Positions 14,750 through 28,500 of a DNA stretch of 64,000 nucleotides are shown piece after piece. The position numbers and the translations under genes were made by a program. A model generated the notes under the pieces. That model saw only the letters and a program-made list of their open reading frames with translations. It had not been told where the DNA came from and did no database searches. Source of the DNA: Cinclus cinclus (taxonomy: Eukaryota; Chordata; Aves; Passeriformes; Cinclidae); assembly GCF_963662255.1 (NCBI RefSeq), contig NC_085047.1, forward strand, positions 16,437,424-16,501,423, in the 5' to 3' direction. Position 1 is the first letter of the stretch. The number at the start of each line of letters is the position of its first letter.

Positions 14750-15735
14750 ACTCGGGCTAGTGGATTAGCTATAGGAGAGAGAGTATACACTGGGGTAAGA
14801 ATACCAAATGGTAAGGAAATCTTGCTTTCCTGTGTAGCTTGCAACCCTCTGCACAAGTAAGAGAAGCCCAGGATGAGGGCAGTGTTTAACCCAGGACCTG
14901 TAAAGCAATGACCTAAGTAGTACTTAGCTGATTGGATGTACTCTAGTTGATTAGTCTGTTCCTTCCCATTATGTTATAAGTGACATAAGTACAATCTGGG
15001 GGAAAGCTAAAGTAACTGCTACTACTGTTACTAAGAGAATTTTTCTGAATGTTCAGCTCTATGTGGCTCACAATTTTCTGTTTCAGGTTTAAGCATGATT
15101 CTCTGCAAACTCAGCATGGCCCTTAGCCTTCCCTCAAGATGCCACTCACATGTTTTTCACTGGCCAGTATTATTGGTGAAACACAATTGCTCTACTCACA
15201 CTTCAGCAGATGCTTTTGAAACCCTTCTTTTCCATTGCTCAGGTTCCCACAGCTGACTAGGCAACGAAAATTAACATTCTGTCCTTTTTATGAACTTCCC
15301 AAGATCTTATTAAATTTTTACCATCCTGGAATTTGACAAACAAATCCCTACAGATAAACTGGGGATTTCCATGTGCACAATTATAGATTTTAGGTGATGA
15401 AAGTGCAGCCAACGGCCAATAGCCAACCCTCTGACCTTTGCATGGTCCTTTAGCATGGCAATGTCTGTGCAGAAAATAAATGGTGTAGATGCATAGCTAA
15501 AAAAAGATCAAGGCCAAGTCAAAGTCATGATTAGTCAGTGAGACCCCAAAGAAATCCTGGTTGTAACAGAAAGAGGTGTTTTAGTGTTAATTCAATACAG
15601 CTTAATACATACATATTGTCCGTATTCATAGTCACAAGCGTACATATATATATTATGGTTTTAGTGGTATTCTGGCTTTAAAAAATGTAGGTAGCACAAG
15701 CTTTGATAAAAGCACTGTACCAAGAGGGCAGTTCA
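14750..15735. other. intergenic, nothing recognised
   Basis: AT-rich, with no recognisable frame, RNA or repeat. Confidence 0.4.
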
Positions 15736-15737
15736 GA

Positions 15738-15797
15738 AATCATAGCATCATAGAGTATACTGAATTGGAAGGGACCCACAAGGATCACTGAAGTCCA
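15738..15797 (-). mobile_element. CR1: short CR1 3' end remnant
   Basis: A reversed CR1 terminus: 'catagcatcatagagtat', then 'ttggaagggacccacaagga'. Only about 60 bases are recognisable. Confidence 0.6.
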
Positions 15798-16079
15798 GTT
15801 GAGAAAGTGCTTTGGAGAGAGCAGTCAAGTAGTCTGCTATTGCAGGCTTTCTGTGTGGGTTGCTGATTTCCTCTGTCAGAAGTATTGTTGCTGTTAGTGC
15901 TTGTTTTCTAAACTCATTGGTATTTCCAGTAAGTTGTTCTTAACTCAACCTGTGATCTTTACCTTTTGTGCTACCTGTTCTCCTCTGTAGCCCACCGTGT
16001 GATGGGGTAGGGTGGGAAGGAAGGACAGTGAGCAGTACATGGTTTCAGGGGAATCAATAAATTGGGGAGTACCCCTCTT

Positions 16080-16530
16080 AAATGACATCACCTCTCAGAC
16101 ACCTCTCCTCCAGGCTGGACAAGCCAAGTGACCTCAGCCACTCCTTGTAGGGCTTCTTCTCAAGACCCTTCACCATCTCTGTAGGTCTCCTTTGGATGTT
16201 CTCTAATAGCTTTATACCCTTCTGATATTCAGGCACCCAGAACTGCCCCCAGCACTCGAGGTGAGGCCATCCCAGAGCAGAGCAGAGCAGAGCAGAGCAG
16301 AGCAGAGCAGGCCAACCCCCTCCTTGGCCCAACTGGTGATGCTCGGCCCATGCCTCCTAGGACACAGTTGGCCCTCTTGTGACTCATATCCAACTTTCCT
16401 TAGACCAGGAACCCCAGGTCCCTTTCCCAGCACTGCTCTCCAGCATCTTGTTCCCCACTCTGTCCATACATGTGGGACTGTCCCATCTGCAGAATCCGGC
16501 ATTTGTCTTTGTTAAACTCCTTACAAATAC
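16080..16530 (-). mobile_element. CR1: CR1 LINE fragment with internal minisatellite
   Basis: Reverse-oriented CR1. It has the reversed 'ctcctccaggctggacaa' and 'ggcacccagaactgcccccag' type segments. It continues into 'gggactgtcccatctgcag' and 'ttgtctttgttaaactcc', which belong to the region upstream of the usual short 3' ends. An AGAGC minisatellite lies inside it. Confidence 0.75.
16273..16310. repeat. (AGAGC)n minisatellite, about 7.6 units
   Basis: A perfect pentanucleotide tandem array embedded in a CR1 copy. It makes matching open frames on both strands that are not genes. Confidence 0.95.
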
Positions 16531-17450
16531 CTGGAGACAGCAGAAGATAGCAATGGCACAGAGTGTAGATTATGAGAAAAAAATTGTACAAAGATTTGTA
16601 GAATTAGGGCAAAGTACAAAGAGTTATAGAAGCTGTATCACTACCAGACATCCATCAATTAATAGAATCTAAAGTTTTTTGTGCTGACTTAGAAGTAAGT
16701 ACCTCCTCTGTTTTCCATGGCTAACATTAGATTACAGAAGTTGTTTTGTAAAGTATCTTGACCCTAGAACAGGATGGATATTTCCTTCTTCCCTTGCTGC
16801 AGTGTGTTGCAAGATACACTGGAAAAAAGAAGAGAGGGATAAATGGAGTTGTGCCCTTTGTGCCAACTCCCAGCAATTCTTTTTGGAAATGACCATGTTC
16901 CTTGGTCATGATATACATGGCTGAGTAAATTCCTTCTTCTGCTTCAAGTGGCATCTACCTCCAAATACTTCTGGCAAAAGTGCATACAGCATCTTTAAAG
17001 TTCATTTGTGGGGCGAATTATGCAGTTTTCCTCTATCATTACTTTTTTAAATACCTCCAGGGGAAGTGTACAAAACTGTTACCCTGTTTTACAGGGTAAA
17101 AAGATTTAATTTTAAGAATTGCAGGACACTAAAACGAAACTGTATTCTTCTGAGGTTACTTAAGCAACACATACCAAGTGATTTAATGAACTTTGCAGGG
17201 AGCCTGCTGTAGAGGTGGGGTAACAGTCTCTATTGGCTTACAGGCTCAGGTACTGCAGTATTATTTCTAAGGTCTTGAAGTTCTTGTCTTTAAACAGTGT
17301 ATTTGGTTTTGTGTGGAACAGAAACAAAGTTAACAAAACTTGTCAAACTTAGCAGATCCACTGTCTCCTGGCAAGACCTCAACTACCTGCAGAGGTGTCA
17401 AGATGGGCTACCAAAGTGCTCTTCACCATGTTCTGCAGTGGGCATATTAC
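16531..17450. other. intergenic, nothing recognised
   Basis: No coding frame or RNA gene was recognised. Confidence 0.4.
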
Positions 17451-17454
17451 TTGG

Positions 17455-17720
17455 CATTACCCTGGATAACAAGGACTTGACTACTGCATCCAGCTCTGGG
17501 GTGCCCAGCGCAGGAAGGACAGGGACCTGTTGAAGTGAGTCCAGAGGAGGCCACCAGGATGATTAGAGGGATGGAGCACCTCTGCTGTGAGGAAAGGGTG
17601 AGAGTCTTGGGATTCAGCCTGGAAAAGAAAGGGCTTTGGGGTGACCTAATTGCTGCCTTTCAGCACTTGAAGGGAGCCTACAAGGAAGATGGGAAAGAGA
17701 CTATTTACAGGGGCATGCGG
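17455..17720 (+). mobile_element. CR1: CR1 LINE, left half of an interrupted copy
   Basis: Forward CR1: 'ccagctctggggtgccc', 'tgaagtgagtccagaggagg', 'atggagcacctctgctgtga' and 'ttacaggggcatgcgg'. The consensus then breaks and continues at 18,447. Confidence 0.85.
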
Positions 17721-18446
17721 TAACAATTTTGCAAAATGTGGAATATATAAAATTCTCAAAAGAAAGGATATTCCTTAACGTTTGGTCTTTGTATACTTTC
17801 AAGCCAGATCAACAGGAAGGGAGATTTAATCCCTGAAACAGATAACAGCTAACAAGCAAGTTGTAAGTGATGTCCAGGTGTCAGAAAAGCAAATTACTTG
17901 TTGGTAGAATTGCCTTGTTAAGGTTTAGGGCTTGACACACTTTAATGAGCTCAGCTGTAGGGGAAGGAAAACAAAGGGAAGAAGGACACTCACTGATAGT
18001 GGACACAAAGAATGCAGAATTTATGGGCCACAAGGATATCTGGCAGAAAAAACCTAATAAAGAAAACTCAGCAATTGTGCTGAAATCAGCTTGAACTGGG
18101 TAAAGGGTAAATCTGGCAGAGGGAGATCATTACCACTGACTCATGGACCATCAACTCAAGAAACCCACTGACTCAAAAGACTCATTGGTATGAGGAGCAA
18201 GAATCATTATAAAACAGCAGATAGAATACTAATTAATTAGAGAACTACGTAACTTGCAGCCAGTGAACACTAGCTCCTTTGCTTGCTATAATGTATTAAT
18301 AATAAAAAGTTTTTATAGTTGGCATGTGTGATTTGTGGAAGACCACTGAACACCCAGGATTGTGCAGCTCTGAAATAAATTGTCGATGACTCTCTCTCAT
18401 GTTTAATTATTGGCATGTTGAACACCGGGTAATGAATCTGATTTTT
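17721..18446 (+). mobile_element. LTR-like insertion nested in CR1
   Basis: 726 bases separate two halves of one CR1 copy. GCGG occurs at both junctions (17,717-17,720 and 18,447-18,450), which fits a 4-base target-site duplication. Near the right end are a TATA-like ATTATAAAA (about 18,208) and two AATAAA-type motifs (about 18,298 and 18,374). No protein frame is seen, so a solo LTR is the simplest reading. The termini are not clean TG...CA, so the family is uncertain. Confidence 0.5.
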
Positions 18447-18722
18447 GCGGAGAACAACAGAACATGGGGAAATGGCTTCAAACTGAAAGCAAGCAGGTTT
18501 AGACTGGATATTAGGAAGAAATTCTTCCCTGTGAGGGTGGTGAGGTTCTGGCACAGGTTGTCCAGAGCAGTTGTGGCTGCCCCATCCCTGGAAGTGCTCA
18601 AGGCCAGTTCGGACGGGGCTTGGAGCAACCTGGTCTAGCGGGAGGCGTTCCTGCCCATGGCAGCATTTGAAACTGGATCAGCTTTAACGTCCCTTTCCAA
18701 ACCACTCTGTGGTTCTATGATA
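18447..18722 (+). mobile_element. CR1: CR1 LINE 3' end, right half of an interrupted copy
   Basis: Continues the CR1 consensus: 'ggcttcaaactgaaagca', 'attaggaagaaattcttccc', 'ccatccctggaagtgctcaa' and the 3' end near 'ccaaaccactctgtggttc'. It ends about 200 bases upstream of the CCT8 CpG island. Confidence 0.9.
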
Positions 18723-18939
18723 CTCAGTTTTCCTATTCGGGCATTGTGCTTCTATTTGGACAAACATGGACCAAGCGAAGCTTGGCTGGGGCCTGCTCAG
18801 TTTTATGACGAGCGTTGATCATCGGCGGCCATGAAATCTCTGCACTGTTCCCGGAACTTCCATCGCAAAGCAGACCGAGGAGTGCCCGCGGGACGGTCTG
18901 CTGAGCTGCATAGGGAAAGCAAAGCTCTGAGGGAACCAA

Positions 18940-19560
18940 CTCGCTTAGCCCGGCGCTCCCCTGGCCGCGAACCCGGCCAGGCCCAAGCGGGGAGAGCCCC
19001 TGGACCCGGCCCGGTCCGGTCCGGCCCAGCGCGGCCCCGGCCCGCCCGCCCACGCGCCTGCGCGGCCCCGCGTTCCCGCCGTGCCCCGCGCGCTCCCGCC
19101 GCCGCAGCCCCGGCACGGCACAGAGCGGCACAGAGCGGAGCGGACATGGCGCTGCACGTCCCCAAGGCCCCGGGCTTCGCCCAGATGCTCAAGGAGGGGG
19201 CGAAGGTGAGGCCGCCTTTGGACGGATGCGCGGATGAACGGATGGTTGGGTGCGGGAGGAGTCTCGGGGTGGCGGTGCGGGGAAAGGCCCGGCAGGCCGG
19301 CAGGGCCCGGCGGCACCACGTGTCCCGCGGGGCGGGGGCCCGGGGGGTTCGGGCACTGCCCCGTTCCAGGCCCGGGGCTCCTCGGCGGCCTCAGCGCTGC
19401 GGGGATCGGAGCCTGCCCGGCCCTGCGGGGCGGTGCCCGGCGTACGCGGCTTTCCAGAAACCTCTGTGGAGCCGGGATACGGCTCCCCGCCCTTCCTTTC
19501 TCCCGGGCCCGGCCCTGCCGCTCCATCCCAGGGATGCGCCAGGGCCTGACTCGTGCCCGC
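18940..19560 (+). promoter_or_regulatory. CCT8: CpG-island promoter of CCT8
   Basis: An abrupt rise in G+C and CpG spans the inferred start of CCT8, with many GC-box-like CCGCCC/CCCGCC motifs and no TATA box just upstream of the ATG. In human, MAP3K7CL is transcribed divergently from near CCT8. No MAP3K7CL exon could be identified to the left in this window. Confidence 0.8.
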
Positions 19561-22500
19561 GCTGTTCCCAGAGCTCTCACAGGGGGTGGACAGCAGCCTT
19601 CGGCCGGGCCCCGGTGTTGCAGCTGCTCAGAAGTGGCCTGGTCGTTCTGCTTGACTTCTTCTGATACCTTTGTCAGTGATGTAGAACAATGTAATGGTTT
19701 CTGTGTATTACCTTGCCAATAGATCGGGTTTCATTGTATTTAACGTTAACGCAATAAAGCTTTTGGTGGAGTTGAAGGACTGTGTCTTAATAAAGGAGCA
19801 GCTTTCTTTGAAAAGTGGACAGAAAGCAAGCAGGTGTGGGGTTTTATTTTGTTTTTTATTCGTAGAATCAGCAGAGGTGTTTGGATTGGAAGGGACCTTA
19901 AAGGTCATTTAGCTCCAAGCCCTATCCAACCTGATCTTGGACACTTCCAGGGTTGTGCATCCACAGTTTTTCTGGGAAATCTGTGGCAGAGCCTCACCAC
20001 CCTCACAGGGAAGAATTTCTTCCTAAAACTTAATCCAGACCTACTCTCTTTCAATGTGAAGCCATTCCCCCTTTTCCTGTCTCTCCAGGTTCTTGTCCAA
20101 AGTCCCTCTTTCTTGGAAAATAGGAAGAATTTCTGTTTGCTGCGACTTAATAGCAAGACAAGTGGCGGTAGCAGCTCTGAGAGCCTATTGTGTTTCTTTC
20201 TGGAATCCTCCTCGGAGCCAAATATTGGCGTATGTTCAGGGCAGGGGCAAAACAGGGAGGCAGAGTGGCCTCATGGTTAGAAAATTCACGGCCAGAACAG
20301 CAAGAGTTGTTTTCTGCAAAGCAAGGAGGCAGCTGGCAATCTAAGATGTTTGGTTTGTATATGGAGAGTAAATACTATTGCTACTTTTTCTCCCTTGTTT
20401 TATGGGCCGCATAGTACTTTTTATCCTGCTTTTTCTTTCTTAAGGTCCTTTCTGGGGATCCCACCTTGTCTTAAGATTTCCAGACTGAAGCCAGGCTGAT
20501 CACCTTCTCAAGCACAGATATTTTACTTAATCATTCTGCTTCTGAATTTTAAAACCACACATTTTGAACGTAGAACTGAACTTTAAATGATTTTTGTAGC
20601 ATACAGAGGTGTGAGTAAAGAACCATGTACAGAAACCCTCGCCCCTCTCCAAGTGGGTCTTGGTTGTTTTCTGTTTCTCTTTGGCATGTCACAAGACTTC
20701 TCTGGAAGACTGAGGGGATGCAAACTGTATTGCAAATCAAGCCACTGTTCAGATTTTCTGTTTAGAAGCTTATTGTGCTCACTGAGCAGCCTCATTGAGA
20801 AGGTGTACACAGTAGTTCTCACTGTCTTTGGGTAAGGTTTGGTGTCTGTTTAAACTGTAAGTGAAGTACCAGTTGTGTATTAATAAAAAACTTTAAGGGT
20901 CTCAGTAGATTGACACTGCTTTGATGAGAAATTGCTAGTTCATCACTTTTTTTTTTTTGTTAGCCTAATTCTGATCAGTCATTTTTCTCTTTAGCATTAT
21001 TCAGGACTAGAAGAAGCTGTCTATAGAAACATCCAGGCTTGCAAAGAACTTGCTCAAACCACCCGTACAGCATATGGACCAAACGGTAAATAAATCCTAA
21101 AATTTTTGCTGCATTTTTGAGACAAATGCTATGTTTGGAGGCTAAACATACCTTGACAAAGAAGCAGCTGTTTGTTTCTGGGGGAAACACATTGGACTTG
21201 TTTTAAAACTGCAAATATGTGACTATTTCTTTGTGACTGTAAAAATCACATTTTATTTTGACAGCTCCTGAGTTTTGAGCAGCTCAGTGTCTGCTCTTGC
21301 CAGGTTTTTATAGCAGTTACTGTGTTCTCTGTGAAACATGGTATAAAATATATGAAAAAACATAAAAATTTGAGAAAACATGGTAGGTAGTTATAGTGAA
21401 CATAATCTTGTTCAGTCAGATACAGGGAAACAAAAGGTTCTCCTGTATTGTTTAATTAAATAATGTGCTGAGGTTTCTGAACAGAAAACTGCTTACTTGA
21501 AACTTAGTATTTCTCCTTAATGTCTCACACTTCAAGTGTTATTTCACAAGAATGTTTTAAGGTTCTTAAATTGTAAACAGAGCTAACATTTTAATGTGCA
21601 AGATACACCTGAAAGTTAGGGAGCAGTGTCTGTGTACAAAGTATTTGTTGCATAATGAATTATTTTTATAAATTGTTTTATTTCCCCATTTAGGAATGAA
21701 CAAAATGGTTATCAATCATCTGGAAAAGCTTTTTGTTACCAATGATGCAGCTACTATCCTGAGAGAGCTGGAGGTAAATTTTCTTGCTTCACATGATGTC
21801 AGCTGTGATCCAGTGTTTCTTTCCATGGGCTGTTATGGTTCTGACTGTCAGTAAGGAAGTGTCACTCTGCCAGATGTTTTACATATGTCACTTTGGAAAT
21901 AATTTACTTTTTCTCATTGAATTTGAGTTCCACAATGAAGAATATAATTTTTTTGTGAAGCAGGATTAATAGTTGCAGGTGATGCTTAATAATTCCCTAC
22001 AGTCCCCTGAAACCAGTAGGTTTAGTAGAGGATATGTCTAGAAGTGCAGTGGTTTGGAAAAGTCTGCATGGCATAGCTGTTGAATTCATCTCCCATCTTC
22101 CAGGCTATAGCAGCATCCTTCTGTAAATACTACAAAGCCACGAAAAGGCTGTCCTGTTAATTTTTCCTCTGACTTCAAATTTATATTTATGACACAACAT
22201 GAATAATATTTTACTGAGTTTTATACTTAATGATAGAAATAATGTAATTATTTCCTTACTGAATGCATTGTGTTGGTGTTCAGTATGAGTAGAATAACTG
22301 TGGAAATCTCAGTTCTGTTTTTAAAAAATATAATCTGCATATTAGTGACCTAATCTGATACATTTTGCATGTTACTTTCTAGTATAAAATGTCAAGTATA
22401 AATATTCAGGACTATAATGTTTTAATGCATTTATTTGAAGGAAAAGTGAAGCAATGCAATCTTGAAGCAGAACCCTCCCACACCTCCTGCCCTTAAAATG

Positions 22501-25500
22501 AAACTGTTATTTAGACATGTACTTTGTATGTTACACATGAATTCAATTTGAAGATCTAAACTCCAGACTCTCTTCCTGTTGTAGAACTCAGCTGTGAAGC
22601 CACTGCGTCCTGTAAAAGTAGCTCAGAACCAATGTCAGGGATGTCAAATGCTTGTTGTAGCACCAGCGTTCTATTCTCTGATTTTTTTTTCTTTGAATAT
22701 ATGTTTGTGCTATTTCTTACTAGGGAAGTTAGCCAGTTAAGATTATCTGTGCTGCTTTCTTTTCCAATTTTGTGCATTCTTAGTATCTCTAGGTACAATT
22801 TGAAATAAGAGAGCTTAGAAGGATGCTTAGAAGCTGCAATCTTAGGTGGGATATTAATCACCAAGATATGTAACTTCTTTTAAAGGTCCAGCATCCTGCT
22901 GCAAAAATGCTTGTGATGGCTTCACACATGCAAGAACAAGAAGTTGGAGATGGAACAAACTTTGTCCTTGTTTTTGCTGGAGTTCTTCTGGAGTTAGCAG
23001 AAGACCTTTTGAGGATGGGGTTATCTGTCACAGAGGCAAGTTATATTCTCATTACAGTTCACACAGTTTGAATCCAGATTGCCACTGATCACAATCACTC
23101 TTGGGTCACAATACTGTGAATAATTTGCTTTCTTCTAATCCACTTTTTAGATAAAGGTGTTTGAAGGGGAACCATGTGTTCTGTTGCTTGTGATTGTGTG
23201 CTTCCCTTGTAAATTTTTGCATCTGTTAATGTTTTATGGCTATTTGAAAATCAGATAAAAGCAGTATGAAGTGTTGTAGTGATTATTCACTGTTTGCTGC
23301 GCAGGTGATTGAAGGATATGAGAAGGCTTGCAAGAAAGCCCTAGAAATTCTTCCAGACTTGGTTTGCTGTTCTGCAAAGAACCTTCGGGATGTTGAAGAA
23401 GTGGCATCTTTGTTGCACACGTCGGTCATGAGCAAACAATATGGCAATGAACAGTTCTTGGCAAAGCTTATTGCTCAGGCCTGTGGTAAGTGGGCAGGAA
23501 TAGGTGTGGGCACACAGCTAAAAAGCTGAGTAGGTTTTCTTACGGTTCTTATATCTTCATGTAGGATAGAAAGTATGGTTAGTTTGGCAGGTTGGATTGG
23601 ATGGAATGCTTCAGCTCTGACATGAAGGGTAATCCTCCTCATGTTGAACTCTCAATGCATTGGCATTGTAGCTCAGAAAAGGTTGGCCTTTCCTATTAGC
23701 CATTTCTAGCAATAGCTTTCAGTCCCTTTTAGTGCAGAAACCTATCTTTCTCCCTCTTTTTATGTCATTAGGAGGACATACTGTACTACACATAAGCTGT
23801 TATTAGTTGCAGCCACAGAACAATGGAAGTAAGAATGTAGTTCTGTTAAGTTGTTCTCCCTTTAGATTTCTGGGATAAAACCTTCATTTTTAGTTCCACT
23901 GATTTCTTTTAAGTACTCTGGGTCAGACTTACCTCTTGACTCTACCTGTATGAGTGCGTATTTGAACTTAATTAACTGAGCAGCCTGAATAAATGTTTCT
24001 GATTTTGTAAAAACAAAATTTCTCTTTTTCTTTATGCCAGTTATTAGCAGGTTATAATTGTCTTGAATTCAGGCAGATATCTCAAACCAGTGAAATTCAG
24101 TAGTTTAGAAAAATTACAGGCATTAGTTATAGTGTCATTGTTCTACTTTATTCATTAGGCCAGACTTACTCATTATTTTTGTTTTTGTTTTTTCTTTTTC
24201 CAGTTTCTATTCTTCCCGATTCTGGTCATTTCAATGTTGATAATATCAGAGTCTGCAAAATTGTGGTAAGTTTGAAGAAGCTGGCTTTACAGTAATTATA
24301 AAGGTAAACAGTGTAATGAGTGTTAATCTTTGAACTTCCAAAGAGTCCTTTCTAATTTTGTTGTGGAATGTGAACTAAATTTTGAAAATTAATCTTTACT
24401 TCTCTTGTTTAGTGCCCAGTAGCAGCATTCAGAAACAAAAATCATTAATATTGAAAGTAATCTAAAATGGCAATCTGTTAGACAATGTTTGTTGTTGCTG
24501 AATAAACTAAAGTATTACACTTGGGGTGTGTATCAATCAGTCCAAATGATTGGAAGGTCTGCTTTTCAGGCAGAGTAGTGCAGCTTCCTGACAATAAATG
24601 GTCAGTAATGTGATGTTCCCCTGTTCATGGAATCAAAGAACAGTTTGGGTTGGGTTGGGATGTGTCTTAGAGATCTCCCAGTTCCAGCCCCCTTCCACGG
24701 GCAGGGACCTTGCACTAGACCAGGTTGCTTCAAGCTCTATCTAACCCAGCCTTGAACGCTTCCAGGAATGGGGCATCCCCAGTTTCTCTGGGCAGCCTGA
24801 GCCTCCCCACCCTCACAGGGAAGAATTTTTTCCTGATATTTAATCTAAACTTACTTTCTTTCAGTGGGAAACCATTCTCCCTTGTCCCATCACTTCTAAT
24901 CCTTGTAAAAAGTCTCACATTCCATTTATTTCATTTCAGGGTGCTGGTATTTCTGCTTCCTCAGTACTGCATGGCATGGTTTTTAAAAAAGAAACTGAAG
25001 GAGATGTTACTTCTGTCAAAGATGCAAAAATAGCTGTGTATTCCTGCCCTTTTGATGGTATGATAACTGAAACTAAGGTATGTTAAAGCTCAAAATAAGT
25101 TACATCTCTATTTATGCGTATGTGCTCTTATTTTTAGACTTAGCTATAAATATTCTCGACACTTGGTGATTGAGATATTTTGGTGAATATTGGTTTTTTT
25201 TAGTTTAAAAAAGTTAATAAAAAAGTTCTGAACCTTGATTACTTCACAGGGTTTTTTGAGATAGGGGAAATAGTGTTGGTTTTGTTGGGTTATTTGAAGC
25301 AAACTACAGCTTGAATTTCTGAACCTCAAGGTTGTCTAGAATTGACTGGTGATTTCCTTTTTCCCCCCCCTCTTGTTTTACCCTGTTGCCTGGGGAGGGT
25401 GTCAGTATTACAAAATAGGATGACTTGAGGTTTATAGATAGGCTGGGAGACAGAAAGGTTTGTCAAAATTTTGTAGACATGTGGTTTAAATGCAAAATTG

Positions 25501-28500
25501 TAACAGTGTACGTGTTCTACTAGGGCACCGTCCTAATAAAGAATGCTGAAGAACTGATGAATTTCAGTAAAGGAGAAGAAAATCTAATGGATTTGCAAGT
25601 CAAGGCTATTGCTGATAGTGGTGCAAATGTGGTAGTAACAGGTGGCAAAGTGGCAGATATGGCTCTTCATTACGCCAACAAGTACAATCTTATGTTAGTC
25701 AGGTAGGTACTAGGAGCACATGAAAACACTTGGACTACCAGATTTATGAGATGTACTTGCCAAGTTAAGAGAATACTCTTGCATGTGTTAATGTTGTTAT
25801 GGAAACTTGTTTTTAAAAGGTTGAACTCCAAGTGGGACCTGAGAAGACTGTGCAAAACTGTTGGTGCAACAGCCCTACCCAGACTGGTATGTGCTTCCCA
25901 AATAAAGTGCAGGAGGGTTTGAACTGATGAGCAAGTTCAGTTCTTAACTCATGTTCTTCTTTCTAGACTCCTCCTACTCTTGAAGAAATGGGTCACTGCA
26001 ATAGTGTGTATTTATCAGAGGTTGGAGATACACAGGTTGTGGTGTTTAAGCATGGTATGTGTGCTCTGTAGAACTGCTGGCACTGCTCTTCTAAAGTGTA
26101 TTTGTATGTGTTTTGGATATAAGATTAAGGAATTAATTCAGTAATGCATGTCTCTGAACAGAAAAGGAGGATGGTGCCATTTCTACTATCCTCATTCGTG
26201 GATCTACAGACAATCTGATGGATGACATAGAGAGAGCAGTGGATGATGGTGTCAATACTTTCAAAGTACTCACAAGGGTAAGTAATGAGAACACCCGAGT
26301 TATCAAAAGTGAGAAGTGGATCAGTTTGAGGCAAGGCTTGAGCCTGCCCTGTGCTCATTTGCTACAAAGGCTGCAGATACTAAATCTGCTTAGGTGCCTC
26401 CTGGAGCTGGAGAGATGGCTGTGTAGTACTGAGGTGTGGAGGGCTGTGTAGAGAAGACTGCTGTTCTTGTGAGCAAAGGGAACATAAAAAGTGGTGCTCC
26501 ACATGGACTGCTCTCCATTTTCCAGTAATGAGTGAAGTGGATTGCCTTTGAAGGTGGATTACCTTTACCACTTTTCAAAGACAGTCAGCTCTTCCTTGAC
26601 TTACTCCCTACATGTTTTATCATGTTCCTTGGAAACCAGGCACAGAAGAAAAGCTAGATAGCTTTGTCACTTGGGATCAGGAGAAACTTATTGGTTGCAG
26701 ACTCAGTTTCTAGTTCATTGGTGGTAATTCATGCTTCTTCCACATAATACTGGTGGGTTTTTTTGGATGGAAGAACTTGGTTTTACAGAGGATTTTTTTT
26801 TTGTGAGCAGTTTATGTGGTTTTAAATATTATTATTTCATTTTTTATATACAAAAGGAAATACTCCTGTGTTTACTTGGAAAACAGCATGCAAAAATTGT
26901 TAAAGTATTAGAATCTTAATCTCCTCTACATACCAAGACATGGACATCGATTTTGAGTACAGAAATGCTGTGCATTTATGATTGTCTCCTGAAGTTGTTC
27001 TGTTTTAAGATTTATGGTGATTACTTTGTGAGTTAAGAGACCAGAGTTAATAAGTAAATTCTGGTTTGCCAAAGGATGTACAAAACGCTTAATTTAAAAT
27101 GAAAGAAAACAAAACTCCCAGCACCTTGAAATACCTACTGACATATTAAACTTAGTGTACAGTAGATTGGTTTCCTGTATGATATTTCCCACCAAAATAA
27201 TAGAAAATATGAGAAAATCTAGGAATGCTGTTATAGTTAATAGCATATAGTTAACAACTATAGGAGTTGCAGTTTTTTTTAAATAGCCAAAAAATCCCAG
27301 ACACAAAACCCACTGCGTTACTATTTTGGTTTTTACAAAAGAAGCTGTTTTTCTTCAAAGACATTGGAATGAACGGGTAAATTCTGGTAGATTTCCCTTA
27401 CAATGCATGTTCTGATTCTTGACAGACTAGAAAAATCCTAAAACAATAAGCAGTGGATGCTTTAAGCAAAACACTGTGTTTTGGTGTGGTCTTTCCACAG
27501 GATAAACGTCTTGTTCCTGGAGGTGGTGCGACGGAGATTGAATTAGCCAAGCAGATCACATCTTATGGAGAGGTACAGCAAACAGGCTTCTTGGCTTTTC
27601 ATCTTCACACACACATCTTACAAAAAAATACAAATACTGTTTCATACCAACATATACATATGTGTAACAACAAGCGTGGGGGGAAATGCCTCCCTTTCTT
27701 ACGGTTTTTGAAATGCTGACATGGTTTTCAACTTTGTTTTAGACTTGTCCTGGGCTTGACCAATATGCCATCAAGAAGTTTGCTGAGGCATTTGAAGCCA
27801 TTCCTCGAGCACTGGCAGAAAACTCTGGAGTAAAGGCTAATGAGGTCATCTCCAAACTTTATGCTGTGCATCAGGAAGGGAAGAAAAATATTGGATTTGA
27901 TATTGAGGTAAATAGTCTCTTGTGTTTCTTGTTGCTCCGCAGTGCAGGGTTATACTGTATAGTACTTCTATCAGTATGAATTATTTATAGATCCTTTTAA
28001 ATTGTTGGAAGCTCTGTGTTGCACAGTCTGGAATAATAACTTTTTGGAAATGAGATCTGTAAATGTTCCTTTTATCAGCGAGCAGTTCAATTCAGTCTAG
28101 TATAATGGCATTATGTCAGAGGTAGAGGGGATACTGAACTAATGTGACAGGGACTAGGTCTTTGGTAATTACTGACTTTGTCTTCCTGCTAATGAATCAG
28201 GAATGAAGGTTTTCTGAAGGGAGAAGATGAGATTAGAAAAGTGATGCCACTTTGCTAGGTGAAAGCCTGGGAAAGTTCTGCATGATGTTTTTTCCCCCAT
28301 CTGACAGGCTGAAGCTGCTGCAGTAAAGGACATGTTGGAAGCTGGTGTGTTAGACACATATCTTGGAAAGTTCTGGGGTATCAAGCTAGCTACAAATGCA
28401 GCAGTAACTGTCCTAAGGGTTGATCAGGTAAGCTTACATGTCATTTGGGTGCTGAATTAAAACCTGGCAGAACCCTCATGCAAATAGGTGCAATCTCCTG

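Noticed and set aside
16078..16672. Overlapping open frames on both strands near 16.3 kb
   Set aside because: They come from CR1 sequence and an AGAGC minisatellite.
18733..19722. Several long open frames on both strands around 19 kb
   Set aside because: They overlap the CpG island and the CCT8 first exon; high G+C removes stop codons. Only the 60-base CCT8 exon 1 is supported.
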